Part shown: one piece after another, positions 11,547 to 22,559 of the stretch
Position numbering within the stretch: the stretch's first letter is position 1
Layout of the letters: every line of letters starts with the position of its first letter
Assembly (NCBI GenBank): GCA_019454045.1
Contig: SKCR01018452.1
Coordinates: forward strand, 1-64,000
Origin: Zanthoxylum bungeanum
Lineage: Eukaryota > Streptophyta > Magnoliopsida > Sapindales > Rutaceae
Length of the DNA stretch: 64,000 nucleotides
Reading direction: 5' to 3'
Position numbers and translations under genes: made by a program
Notes under the pieces: generated by a model
Told to the model about the DNA's origin: nothing
Database searches by the model: none
What the model saw: the letters and a program-made list of their open reading frames with translations, nothing else

Positions 11547-12565
11547 TGTTGGGCAAATCTGGAACCCCTAGGGTCGAATCGGTGTCCCGCGCAGCGGAAG
11601 TGGTTCTAACCCATGGATATTTAGCAAGGGTGTATTTTAAAACATAATAAAATATAATATTCTATTTTTCAAGTGTTTAGGAAAAATCAGAAATAAATCT
11701 GTATCCGGAAAAAAAATTAATCGGGATAAAAACCGGACAATGGGGTGCAACTACTCGGGTCTAGGCATGCTGTGCAAGCAGCATGCTATTTCCGTAGCAT
11801 GCTGCCTGAGCAACTTGGTCTCGGCCTTTTGGCGGAGTGCAAAGCTTTTTATTTTTTTTAATTTTTTTATTAATTCTAAACACTTTTAAAATCACCCAAA
11901 ATAATTTTAATTTCAAAACCTACCACAACATATGTTATGAAATAAACATATATGTATTCTAAATATATATACACATTTCTTTGAATCAAATTACAACCCA
12001 AAATATAATCCCACAATGAAATGACTCATGAACAATTCTAGGTCACCCAAAGGTGGTTAAGTGACTCTAGAATGGTAGTCATAGCTCTTAAGCTTAAATA
12101 TAGAGTTCCAAACTCTTCTTAATTGTTTTATGTCCAACATGAACATCTTTGACCTAATTAACAAGCATATTGTGTTTATACTTCTAAAGCATCCTAACAA
12201 AAGTTTTTAGCCTTATTTCAACATTAAGCTACGTAATTATGCATCCAATACATAAAATAACATAGCTTAAGAGAAGTTCAAACTTACCTAGCAAATTTGA
12301 TGCAAAGATTCAATCTTTTTCTCTTTGTTGAAATGGTTGGAGAACTTCCAAGGTTTGCAAGCTTCACTTTAAGATCCAATCTTGATTCCAATGCTAGAAA
12401 CCTCCCATTCAAGATCTAATCTTGAGTTCTCCTAAATGAAATGTTATATAGACCTCACAAGTTTTTCTAAACACTTCTTTAACTTAGGCTAATTTCTCCA
12501 ATAATTTCTTATACTTAGCTTTCTCAAGCTTGAGCTTTGCTTAATTAAAACCTTCTTAAAGCTTG

Positions 12566-12574
12566 CTATTTATA
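12566..12574 (-). promoter_or_regulatory. TATA box of the solo LTR
   Basis: TATAAATAG on the minus strand, about 1.4 kb from the LTR 5' end (13957), is the best TATA candidate in this LTR. Confidence 0.45.
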
Positions 12575-12679
12575 GCAAAACTTAGGTAATTTTAAATTAA
12601 TAAAAGTTGAAATCAACTTTTATGTGGGCTTAATCTAATTTTCCCAAAGATGTATAATTAGGTGTGACTAATCTCCATT

Positions 12680-12783
12680 ATCTCCCACTTTGATTTAATC
12701 CAATTAAATCAAGCCAAATATTAGGTAATGGATTAGTTCAATGTTTCCCACTTTGATTTAATCCAATTAAATCAAGCCAAAAC
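12680..12783. repeat. Duplicated hairpin segment in solo LTR
   Basis: The segment TCCCACTTTGATTTAATCC followed by its mirror arm occurs twice, 63 bp apart. Each copy holds a perfect 10-bp stem (arms TTGATTTAAT and ATTAAATCAA) with loop CCA. Just upstream, 12600-12623 is another perfect 11-bp stem with a 2-nt loop. Confidence 0.85.
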
Positions 12784-13957
12784 CACTTATTATTACACAT
12801 TTACAATTACCATAATATCCTCAAATAGTAGAGATAATTATGATTTTATAATTAAGCCATTGTGTAATTATTGAATTAATCAAATTAGGTCAAAGTAAAT
12901 AATCAATGTTATCCAATAATACTTGATTATCTTAGTTGATGATTAATCGGTTACCCAAGTGCTCAATGAGTACACTTCATATTGGGACTCTCTAAGTTCA
13001 GACACGTTCGTCATATAAGCCTAGCTAATATGTACGCAATTTAGCCACCTCCGAATTCGCGAAGAAAACGAATGATTTTTCCGAACTATAAAAGCCAAGG
13101 TCATCACATATGTTTACCAATCCCTCCATCATAAGCTATCCGAGTTGTGCTTAGGAAACATTGAATACACCATCAAGTTACCGAGACGCACATTTCATGT
13201 CGACATGTCCATGATTCTTCATAACTGATGTGATCCACCTTAGGTGATCGACTTTGGCCAAAGCTTTAAGAATCATGACTTTAATCACATGGATACCTAA
13301 ACCTCTTATGGTACACATACGGGCCAACGGATCCTATCTTGCTTCGCACTTGATTACTGAGTACATCGGTCCACACCCAACGAACATCTAGAGGCCAGAC
13401 TATGAAAGGTTTCTGACATACATGGCATCAAATGGGGGATGATGTCACATAAAATCAATGTTATCCTATAGTCAAAGGATTACATATGTTACTCGACTCA
13501 AGGAAATTTCTATTAACGGTGGTGTGTACTTCCAACTATTAAGAATCACCTATGAGGCATTCAGTATTCACTCCATCGAATACCCACATGTCTATACGAG
13601 TTGCCCTTGCATATGGTTCAACTGGTTAAACCATTGGAACTCCAATACCAATATACGACATGTGCTAGTCTTATAGGTTATAGGAATTCAACCGTATTCC
13701 AAAAATAATGACTAGGAATATATATACTTTAAGAATAATTTATAATAGTAATACTTATCTCAATATCAGACCACCTAGTATCTAGTATTATTACAAGACT
13801 ATTCTAAGTTTGATGTCATTCTAAGCATATCTATACATCAATCTAATACGCATAATAACAATACCATTAATAAGGTATGAAATGAAAATATAGTTATTTT
13901 ATTAATAAATAATAAAATGTACAATTCGGATTGGCACTCCAAGCACCAACTCCAACA

Positions 13958-14099
13958 AATGTTCCCTTATATATTAGAAAAGTAGATTTTAAAATAACAG
14001 TACAAGTAATAATATAAAAAGTTAACTTAAAAATATAAAAACACAAATTATAATCTATGTTGCCTCCAAAATCTCCTTCTTGCGCACTTGGTGATATAC
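13958..14099. other. AT-rich spacer between solo LTR and MULE relic
   Basis: No gene or motif is seen. It is the continuation of the target sequence after the solo LTR and leads into the C-terminal end of the transposase relic. Confidence 0.4.
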
Positions 14100-16280
14100 T
14101 CAATAATTTGTACCATAATTGATTACGTATCGTATAATGAGTGGCATATACTTTAGCTTCGTACGATGAATGTTCTCACCACCACTTTGGGATGGGTGGT
14201 GTAGGGTAATAAGGGTGTAAGAAAACTTGCACGAAATGTCTGACAACATGAGCAATAACTATTTCTTGACGCTCTTAGTCTGGAACTGCAGAAGACCTTA
14301 ATGGCAAGTGAGTATAGCAACTCCAAATATTCTCACCAAATGTATACAATACAAGATTGGACATTGATGCGATGAAAATTCCTAAACTTATCGAGTTCAT
14401 GCAATATACTTCTGGTACTGGCTACTAGAAAAAATTCGTAAGTAAAATAGATTGTCTGCCCAGTCCTTTAAGGGATAAAGTCAATCATATAAATCCTTAT
14501 TTTATTTAATCTCTTCAATAAGGTTGCATCATACTTGACCCCAAGCTTCTTCGCCATACTCGGTTAATGCGACTATTGCTCTAAATCAAGAATGACCATC
14601 AGCTTGAACATCAACAGTGTGGGAAATATAACGATGATATGCCACATGCAATTTCTTAATTTAGGTATCATAGATCGATGGAACATGAGAGTGATCATGG
14701 GTCGATTGAGTATTATGAACCACTAACCCCCTCCCACGGCTCTCTTTCCCTGGAGTCGTTATAGTCAGTTGAGTGAACATAGATCTTGAGGTAGATGCAT
14801 CTCCATAAGAAGTAGCCCTGGGCATTATCAGATTCGGATCGGATCGAACCGAATCCGAATCCGATCCGATCCGAAATGCTCTGAAATGTTTGATTCGTTC
14901 GGACCGGATCATGTTATCGAACTCGATCCGATCTGATTCGAATTATTTCGGATCGGATTTCAGTTGAATGAACAATTGAACATTCCAGCTAGTTGGTGAG
15001 ATGCTTCCTCAATGCATTTCAGTTGAGCATAAATTAACTTCCATTGCCTCTAATGAAATCTGACTCCTTATTTGATTAAAAATCTCTTATGTAAATGTGT
15101 ATGGCATGGAATCTTCAGAGATTTCTCAAATGACTTCTAAATTTCACCAAACTGAATTCTCAACATCTTGTGTATTTTTTCAAAAGATATTTGTAGGGAT
15201 GACATGGTATCTCCCAAATATAAATTCATCCTCGAATGTGCAGACTCCGCTATGTAATTGAAAAATACATTGTGTTTTTTCAAAAGTAGCACAATAATGA
15301 ACAAAATTGAAATAGTAAAGCCATAAAGTAACTATATCTTTGACTTCAGTTACTCCCCAGGTGCATACATGTATCAATCCATGTTGAAATAAATTGGTCT
15401 CTGTGAGGGTGTAACTATGTCTCCTAAAGGTAATTTAGAACACCCTTGAATTGTCTAAACTTCTCGTGCATCACCTCTCATTTCTCCTGGTAAGACCACT
15501 GTATTGATGAATTAATAAAGGAGTGACATGATGAATAAAAGTGTTTCAACTGTATACCAAGCAAAGAATTGCATTTCTTCATTACGCACTGATTTATGTG
15601 CCAAATACAAAGAATGTGCCATGGGAAAATATATTTCAATGGATTTAATGAGCCCTGAATCCCGATCTGAAACAAATACTGATAGCAACAATGCCTCTTT
15701 CTCAACTATCCATTTCTTCAAGATTGATAATGCCCATGTTAGTTGCTATGTTATCTCATTACTAAGATATGTGAACATAAGTAAGTTCTCATTGTTGATA
15801 TGATACCAACAACCTCCAATAGTAGTATCTGATACTCATTGGTCTTGTATGTGGCATCAATTAAAAACACAGATGAAAATTTAACAGATAGCTCTAGGAT
15901 TTTAGAATAAACCCAAAGAATATATGTGATTTCATTGGTGTTTGGATTTGTAAGCTAATCATGAAGGTATTTTTTCTTAATTAATTTATCCAAGACATAT
16001 TGAATAGAAGTTAGACCACCCCGTTTAACTTATTTGTTTATGGAAATGACATTATAAATGCTATTGATTCCCGTAGTATTTGACAAGTTTCTTTCCTTCA
16101 AGATATTAATAATTTCATGAGGTGTGGTGTTGTTGGCCATATCGAGTATATATTATTTCTCTATTGGTTTTAGCCTAAATGGAAACTCATGAACATCAAT
16201 ATATTCTGCTACTTGTCATTCTTGGTTTGCTCTCGGTGTCATATCGCCAATTTATAATGTACTTTAACATGAACGAGAGT
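14100..16280 (-). pseudogene. Mutator-like (MULE) transposase relic
   Basis: Read from 16280 downwards, broken frames give the known order of a plant MULE transposase. First comes an N-terminal helical part with MANNTTPHEIINILKERN (about 16085-16140). Next is the start of the transposase domain with IDATYKTNEYQILLLEVVGI (about 15795-15855), where the first D is the expected catalytic aspartate. Then come SDRDSGLIKSIEIYFPMAH and the overlapping-frame LCIWHINQCVMKKC (about 15570-15675), the second catalytic D and the WHI motif. A C-terminal part has VQVFLHPYYPTPPIPKWW (about 14160-14215), as in MULE proteins of this type. Stops and frameshifts occur throughout, and a simple repeat interrupts 14824-14960. 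I saw no terminal inverted repeats. It is dead; motif recognition is firm, but exact ends are not. Confidence 0.75.
14824..14960. repeat. Degenerate (TCGGAT)n simple repeat
   Basis: Tracts of TCGGATCGGAT and GATCCGATCCGA words in both orientations fill about 135 bp inside the MULE relic. The minus-strand frame through it encodes an artefactual SDSDSVRSD-type peptide. Confidence 0.8.
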
Positions 16281-16297
16281 CATTGTTCTTACCATTA

Positions 16298-17570
16298 GTT
16301 GCATAAGATGTTTCTCATGACGGAGGAGGATTTGAAGAAGGGAGTGTCGACTCGTCTTCTGAAACCCACTTCACTTTCCGCTTCTTCCCACTCTAAATCA
16401 AAGGGGAAGAAAACAAAGGGAAATAATAAGATGGGTTTCAATGTTCCTCCGTAAGGTAAGATAGAGAAGCCTGAAAGGGCTTTTGAAGATAAATGCCACC
16501 ACTGCAACAAGATCAGGCACTGGAAGAGGAATTTTCCAGACTACCCAGCCCAGATCAGGAAGGAAAGAGCATCGACATCAGGTACTTTTATTTTTCCTGT
16601 TATTGATATCTCCTTAGCTTGTGATGTTGTTACATCTAGTTGGATTATTGATTTTGCTTGTCCTGTTCACCTTTGCAATTCATTTTAGGTGCTAAAGGAA
16701 AGTAGAGGGTTGAAATTTGGAGATATGCAGTTGCGTTTTGGGAGTGGTGACTCTCTGGATGCGGTTGCAGTGGGATTATGCGAGATTCCCTTACCAAGTG
16801 GGAGACTTTTGTTAAATTATTGCTATGTTGTACCAGGATACGTAGCTAATATTATATCACTTTTTGTATTAGATACAGAGGGATATCATATAAATATTAA
16901 GAATTATTCCTTGTATTTATATTACAGAAATAATATTAAGATCCTTGAGTGTCCAAATGAGCATGGTCATTATATTTTTGCATACTTCTCGAGATATCTT
17001 GAATACTGGAGTTAATAAATGTAAACATTATGTAATAAATAATATTGAACTTTGGAATATGAGGTTAGGTTATATAGGCGCGAGACGTTTAACCTAGTTT
17101 GTTAGGAATGGTTTGATTCAAGATCTCACCATTGAACCATATCCAACCTATAACTCTTACATTCGGTGTAAAATGACGAAAGCCCCATTTTCAGGTATGA
17201 GATATCGAGCCACTGACTTATTAGAACTCATACATTCTGATGTATATGGTCTCATGAGTCAGACTGCTTACAGTGGTTTTTCATACTTTGTTACTTTTAC
17301 CGATGATGTGTCACGGTACGGTTATGTTTATCTAATGAAACATAAATCGAAAACCTTTGAAAAGTTCAAAGAATTTCGAAATTAAGTAGAAAAATAAACT
17401 GGTCAATATGTTAAATTTCTTCGATCTGATCGAGGCGGTGAATATATGAGTGGAGAGTTCACTGATTATTTAAAAGAGAATGGGATTATCGCTGAATATA
17501 CTCCACCGAATACGCCGCAACATAATAGAGTGTCCGAGAGTAAAAATTGGACATTATTGGATATGGTCTG
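16298..17570 (+). pseudogene. Copia-I-2 gag end, protease and integrase remnants
   Basis: The remnant holds the gag C-terminus, then a zinc knuckle KCHHCNKIRHWKRNF (about 16490-16535), in which the fourth ligand Cys is now Phe. The protease site region SSWIIDFACPVHLCN (about 16630-16680) has DFA instead of a normal DSG/DTG. The GAG-pre-integrase and integrase parts include LIHSDVYGLMSQTAYSG (about 17230) and LRSDRGGEY (about 17425). The last catalytic region reads NRVSESKNW instead of the usual NGVSERRNR. Separate open pieces at 16689-17015 and 17113-17385 are split by stops. This would have processed the polyprotein and inserted cDNA. Confidence 0.8.
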
Positions 17571-19520
17571 ATCTTTGTTGAGTTTTATAGATTTTCCATA
17601 TTACTTATAGGATTATGCTCTTTTAACTACCGCTCATATTTTGAATAAGATTCATTCTAAAGTTGTTCCTATGACTCCATATGAGATATGGACCAGTAGG
17701 AAACCGAATCTTAATTATGTTAGGGTTTGGGGATGTTCTGTATACGTCAGAGTGGCTCAACAGAGTAAGCTTTTGCCTCGAGGGTAAAAGTTTAGGTTTG
17801 TTGCATATCCTCCAAATACGAAAGGATATTTTTCTATGATACCGAGCATCGAAATGTGTTCGTAGCTAGCTTCGAAAAATTTCTAGAAGTAGAATTTTTA
17901 TCTGAATGAGGTAATCATAGACATGTTGAACTTAATAAAGTACAACCTGAGACCAACTAACCACCGGAGGAACTTGAAGTTCAAGAAGATAAATAACCTT
18001 CATTACCCACACTCTGTAGGTCCGAAAGGGTATATAGACCTACTGAAAGCTTGTATTTGATAAAAGAAATAAGTCTTGATGTTCTCTTAGTTGAAGAGAC
18101 AGATTCTTATACCTATAGAGAAGTGATGTTGGACATCGACTCCGTGAAATGGCAAGAGGCCAAGAAATTAGAGTTAGACTCTATGCATCTGAATCAAGTT
18201 TGGGACTTGGTTCAGATTCCTGAAGGAATTGTTCCTATCGGTTTTAAATGGGTTTACAAAAGGAAGCACGGGCCTGACGAAAAGGTTGAAACCTTTAGGG
18301 TTACACGCAGCAACCTGGTGTTGACTACGATTAAAATTTTTTGCCAGTTGCGATGATAAAGTCTATTAGGATTTTGTTATCTATTGCTACTTACAATGAT
18401 TACGAGATTTGACAGATATATGTCAAAACAGATTTTCTAAATGGATTTCTTAACGAAGAAATCTATAAGGAATAGCCAGAGGGTTTTGTATCCAGCGAAA
18501 ACTCGGGCATAATATGTAAGCTTAAGAAGTCCATTTATGGACTTAAACAAACTTCACGAAGTTGAGAATGATATCGGGATGTGCAAGGCGTTAAAGCTTA
18601 CCTCTGTAAGAATTTCTCAATAAATGACTTGGGAGAAACTTCCTATATCATAGGCATAAAATTCTATAGAGATAGAGAAATAAAGCTTATTGGGTTATCC
18701 CAATCAACGCACATAGATAAGATCTTAGAACGGTACAATTTTTGTAACTGTAAGACAGTAAATATACCGTTCATACATGGCATTCATCTTTCGAAGAATA
18801 TGTGTCCACAAACAGAATATCAGAATATTAGAATGTCTAATCCGCCTTATGTTTCGTGTTTGGGCAGCATCATGTATGCCATGTGATGTAAAAGGTCTGA
18901 TATCAGCTTCCCAGTTAGTGTGACTAGCAGATATCAGTCCAACCCAGATAATGACCGTTGGATGGGAATTAAACATATCCTAAAGTATTTTAAAAGTACC
19001 TAGGATAAGTTTATGATATATGGAGGAAATTAACTGCAGGTTATTGGGTATACGGATTCAGATTTTCAATCGGATCCTAATGATAGAAAGTGTACATTAG
19101 GTTTTGTGTTTACCCTCAACGGAGGTGTAGTTTGTTTGAAAAGTTCCAAACAAGGGTCCACAGCTGATTCCACCACAGAGGCAGAATATATTGCAGCTTC
19201 TGAAGTTGCAAAATAAGCTATTTGGGTTAAGAACTTTATCACAAAGTTGAGAATTATCCCAAGTATCGACAATCTGATTCCGTTATACTGTGATAATAAT
19301 GGAGCCATTGCGCAAGTAAAGGAACCGAGAGCGCATTAGAAATCGAAGCATGTGGAACAAAAGTATCACATCATTCGGTAGATTGTGTCGCGAGGGGACA
19401 TTATCGTGTGCAAGGTCCCGAGTGAAGTTAATGTAGCAGACCTTCTTACCAAGGCCATTCCTCCGAAGTTGTTTGATAAACTTGTGGAGTCGATGAGTAT
19501 GAGATAAAATCGATATTAGC
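17571..19520 (+). pseudogene. Copia-I-2 reverse transcriptase/RNase H remnant lacking YVDD
   Basis: The text parallels the Copia-I-1 RT: LLVEETDSYTYREVMLDID (about 18075), IGFKWVYKRKHGPDEKVETF (about 18237-18300), then SIRILLSIATYNDYEI. Near 18555, the words for KQTSRS jump directly to those for NDIGM followed by VKAYLCKNFSINDLGE. Copia-I-1 has about 45 more codons here, including the catalytic YVDD. RNase H follows (GYTDSDFQSDPNDRK near 19050, TEAEYIAASE near 19180) up to the polypurine tract. Stops interrupt all parts. Confidence 0.8.
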
Positions 19521-19525
19521 ACTAG

Positions 19526-19541
19526 AGCAAGTGGGAGAATT
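19526..19541 (+). other. Polypurine tract of Copia-I-2
   Basis: AGCAAGTGGGAGAATT lies directly before the 3' LTR. This is the expected plus-strand primer for cDNA synthesis in copia elements and corresponds to GCAAGTGGGAGATTT in Copia-I-1. Confidence 0.8.
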
Positions 19542-21901
19542 TGTTAGGGTTGGTGCTCGGAGCGCCAATTTCTTATGTATTTCCTTGTAAATACTTTTAT
19601 AAACATTTTATTATGAATAAAATAAATAGTTTCTATAATATAACATCTCTTAATATATGGTAAAGACGTAATTGGCCTTATAATTATTAGTTATGATATA
19701 GTTACAAAAGTGTCACAACTAACATTGAGTTGTATCATAACAGTATCATTTATTTAACTGTTCTTGGTCAAGGTTTACATTACTTGGTCAGTAAGTAAAC
19801 CTGCTGAGATCGGTACATCTCTTATATTAGAATCTTGGATTTTAATGGTTGATTCTCAATGAACTATGAGTCTCGGAGACTCGTCTAGACATGTAGGTGT
19901 TTATATCAGATAAACACTGAATGACTCACCGAATATTCTTAATGGATGGTACAATAACGTCAATAAGAATCTTCTCGGGTTGAGTAGCATAATAATTCTT
20001 TTACTTGAGATACCACTGTTGATATATGAGATATCCTCCACACTTTGATGGCGGTAACATCATGACCTATTTAAGTCAGACCTCCGCCTGTTCATTGGGT
20101 GTGGATAGATCCTCAGGATATCATGTGTGTGTCAACATAGAATCTGACAGCTCTGTGTACAGAGCATAGGTATTCAATATGGGATTAGCTATCTGTTAAA
20201 TCCATGGAACCGTGGTACACTGTAAAAGTGAGTTCTAAGTGTTATTAAGAGATTGCTAAAAAAAACGTCGACGGGATTATATCTATAGAGATTTGACGTC
20301 TATATCTCTGGAATAATCCGGATACTTGTGACAGATGGATTATACGTATGCAATGACCTTGACCTATATAGTTCAGCGAGTTTATCCGCGGTCGTCATAA
20401 TTTACAGGTGGGTAGATTATGGATACGAAATTGGATTTTGTGACGGATATGCTTGAACTTAGAGAGTCTCACTAATGAAATAAACCTGTAGAGCACTAGA
20501 GCAATATTTATGAATAATATTGACTATTTTTAAATCGTTTAACAGTTAAATGAAATATACATGCATATGAGCCTTTTTGGTTATTTCCTAACTAATGTGT
20601 ATTTATATTAAATATATGATTTTATTAAATACACATTAATTAATTTTCAAATTATGATATTTGACATATATCATTAATATATGTATTTGGATTATTTAAA
20701 GTAAATTTAATACATATATTTAGATATTTATATTTAAACAATCATTTAATTATTAAATAATTAAAGTAATTAAAAATATAAAATATCTAAGTTGATATTT
20801 AAGATAGGACAAATCTTAGTGTAAATGTTTGACTTTTACATTTATTATAAAGGTGTTAAAATTGGATTTGACTTCTATATTTTATTTTAAAAAATTGAAA
20901 ATATCTTTTCCTTTTTTCTTTACAAAATTCGGCCAACCCTAATCATATATAAGGTTTCATTTTTTCATTTGCTTCACTTTATGTTAAGCTTCCAAAAAAA
21001 TAAACAAAAGTAGTTGAGAGAAAAAAAAGAAGACCTAAGAAGAGTTTTCAACAAAGCTTGCAAATTAGTAAGTAATTTCAACTTTTCTTTAGAATGAAAA
21101 TGTTTCTTTTGTTTTTGGCTACAACATATGTTGTTCACATATTTTTCTACTCTCTTATGTTTGTGTTGGAATGTTTGGAAACTTGAATAAAAGATGTATG
21201 CATGTTTGTTAACAAAGTATGCTTATTAATGGTTAATAAGAACACTTTTGGTCATTAGATGATCTTGTTGCCATTCTAGAGTTGTTAGGCCACTCAGTGA
21301 TGACCTATAATTATTCTTGAGTTGTTTCAATTTTGTGAGACTTGTTTGGTGTTGTAGAGATTAGATTAAAGTGTTGGATTGTGTAAATTTTGGTTAATTT
21401 GATTAATTAAAAAAATTAGGGTTTTAACCTAAACCAAAATTGGGGATTTTCATGTATGTGTTGTATTATGATGTATATAAGATATACAAATCATTTTGGT
21501 GTTGATTGGAAATCATCTAAACTTGTTTTAACAAATTTGGACCAAAATGAACAAAGTTCAAACCTGGCGGTGCTCTCGGTAATTTAGAGAAAATTGGGGA
21601 TTTTTATTGTGAGTTGTATTTTGATGTATATGACATTTATAAATCATTTTGGTAGTGATTGAAAATCACCTAAATTTGTATTTGGCAAATTAGCAATAAA
21701 ATGATCAAAATGCAAACCTTTAGGGGTTTCACGGTAATAAAGGAAAAATTCTGGATTTTGAGTAAGAACTAAATTTTTGAGTATTGAGTATTTAGAATAA
21801 ATTACTTTATTTTAATTATCCAAGAAAATTATTGAAATCGGAAAAATTTAATTTTTCGCGTTCCGCTGCGTTACACCTGTAAAACTGCCTAAACCCCAAC
21901 A
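19542..21901 (+). mobile_element. 3' LTR of Copia-I-2
   Basis: This 2,360-bp LTR begins TGTTAGGGTTGGTGCTCGG next to the polypurine tract and ends …TGCCTAAACCCCAACA. A TATA box (TATATAAG, 20946-20953) lies about 1.4 kb in. The element's other LTR is absent, so no age comparison is possible. The end shows the GC-rich CGTTCCGCTGCGTTAC block shared by family-I LTRs. Confidence 0.85.
20946..20953 (+). promoter_or_regulatory. TATA box of Copia-I-2 LTR
   Basis: TATATAAG lies about 1.4 kb into the LTR, at the same relative place as TATA candidates in the other family-I LTRs (12566 and 57705, both minus strand). Confidence 0.5.
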
Positions 21902-22085
21902 TATACGAACTTCCCTTGCTTATGGTATATCGGATTAAACCATTATAACTCCAATTCTAATATACGACATCTGCTAGTCTTATAGGTTATAGAAATTCGA
22001 TCGTATTTCAAAACCAACTTCTAAGAATATGTACTTTAAGAATAGTTTAAAATAGTAATACTATCCCAATGTCGCACCATCCAGA
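21902..22085 (-). mobile_element. Fragment of a family-I LTR
   Basis: About 180 bp match 13600-13780 of the solo LTR in the same orientation (words CCAATTCTAATATACGACAT, TAGTCTTATAGGTTATAG). Copia-I-2 therefore lies within or beside an older LTR of its own family. The match stops near 22085. Confidence 0.65.
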
Positions 22086-22559
22086 GTTAGGCGTTGCGAT
22101 GCCGGGGCAGAATCCCATAATCTTCAGAAATCATTATTCTACAAGCACAAGGAATCCAAGACTTCCCTATAAATATAGACTCTCGTTTAAAACCCTAAAG
22201 AAGAGAGAAAAATACACAACAAATAGTTTTAAACACATATTTTAGAGAGATCCAATGAAGAAGATTAAAGATCGATAAGCAAAGACGAAGGCGATGATGT
22301 CCGAAGACGAAGGGATTCAATTCAGGTTTAATCTTCTAGTTTCTTTCTTTAAACTCTAATGATGTCCATTATGTTCTTGACCATACTTTCATTATTTTTA
22401 TATTTAGACATGAACTAACTCTATTATCCTAGAGGATGTAGCTTATGCTTGAACCTATATTTTAATTTTCAATTGATTGTTATAAAGTTTTAATTCAGTT
22501 TATTTATATTTTCTCGTGTTTAATGCATTTAGTTTGTTGGCCACAAATTAAGATGATGC
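22086..22559 (+). other. Orphan leader-like block
   Basis: About 470 bp without a reading frame. It has a clear TATA-type TATAAATATA (22169-22178), followed by AAACCCTAAAGAAGAGAGAAA and a string of short Arg/Lys/Glu-rich frames, then AT-rich sequence. This looks like an LTR or promoter end plus leader of an old retroelement, perhaps gypsy type. I could not assign it. Confidence 0.35.

Larger units (their letters stand above)
11547..13957 (-). mobile_element. Solo LTR, family-I copia
   Basis: The left end TGTTGGGCAAATCTGG…CGCGCAGCGGAAG matches the inner-end style of the Copia-I-1 LTR, and the right end …GGCACTCCAAGCACCAACTCCAACA matches its outer end. On the minus strand this is a complete 2,411-bp LTR with TG…CA ends. 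No polypurine tract, primer-binding site or coding sequence adjoins either side, and a short target duplication flanks it. It is therefore a solo LTR left by LTR-LTR recombination. A minus-strand TATAAATAG lies at 12566-12574. A 63-bp-spaced direct repeat carries hairpins at 12690-12712 and 12753-12775. Confidence 0.8.
16298..21901 (+). mobile_element. Copia-I-2: 5'-truncated Ty1/copia element (plus strand)
   Basis: The element keeps the end of gag, most of pol and a full 3' LTR (19542-21901), but its 5' LTR, primer-binding site and most of gag are missing. At its left edge the sequence changes from MULE relic to gag text equivalent to LHRMLLTAEEDLKNG of Copia-I-1. The coding parts match Copia-I-1 closely, so it is the same family in opposite orientation. 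Many stops and frameshifts plus an RT deletion make it non-functional. Confidence 0.85.

Noticed and set aside
14661..14912. 83-codon minus-strand frame with SDSDSVRSD
   Set aside because: Created by the (TCGGAT)n simple repeat; only its second half may be transposase linker.
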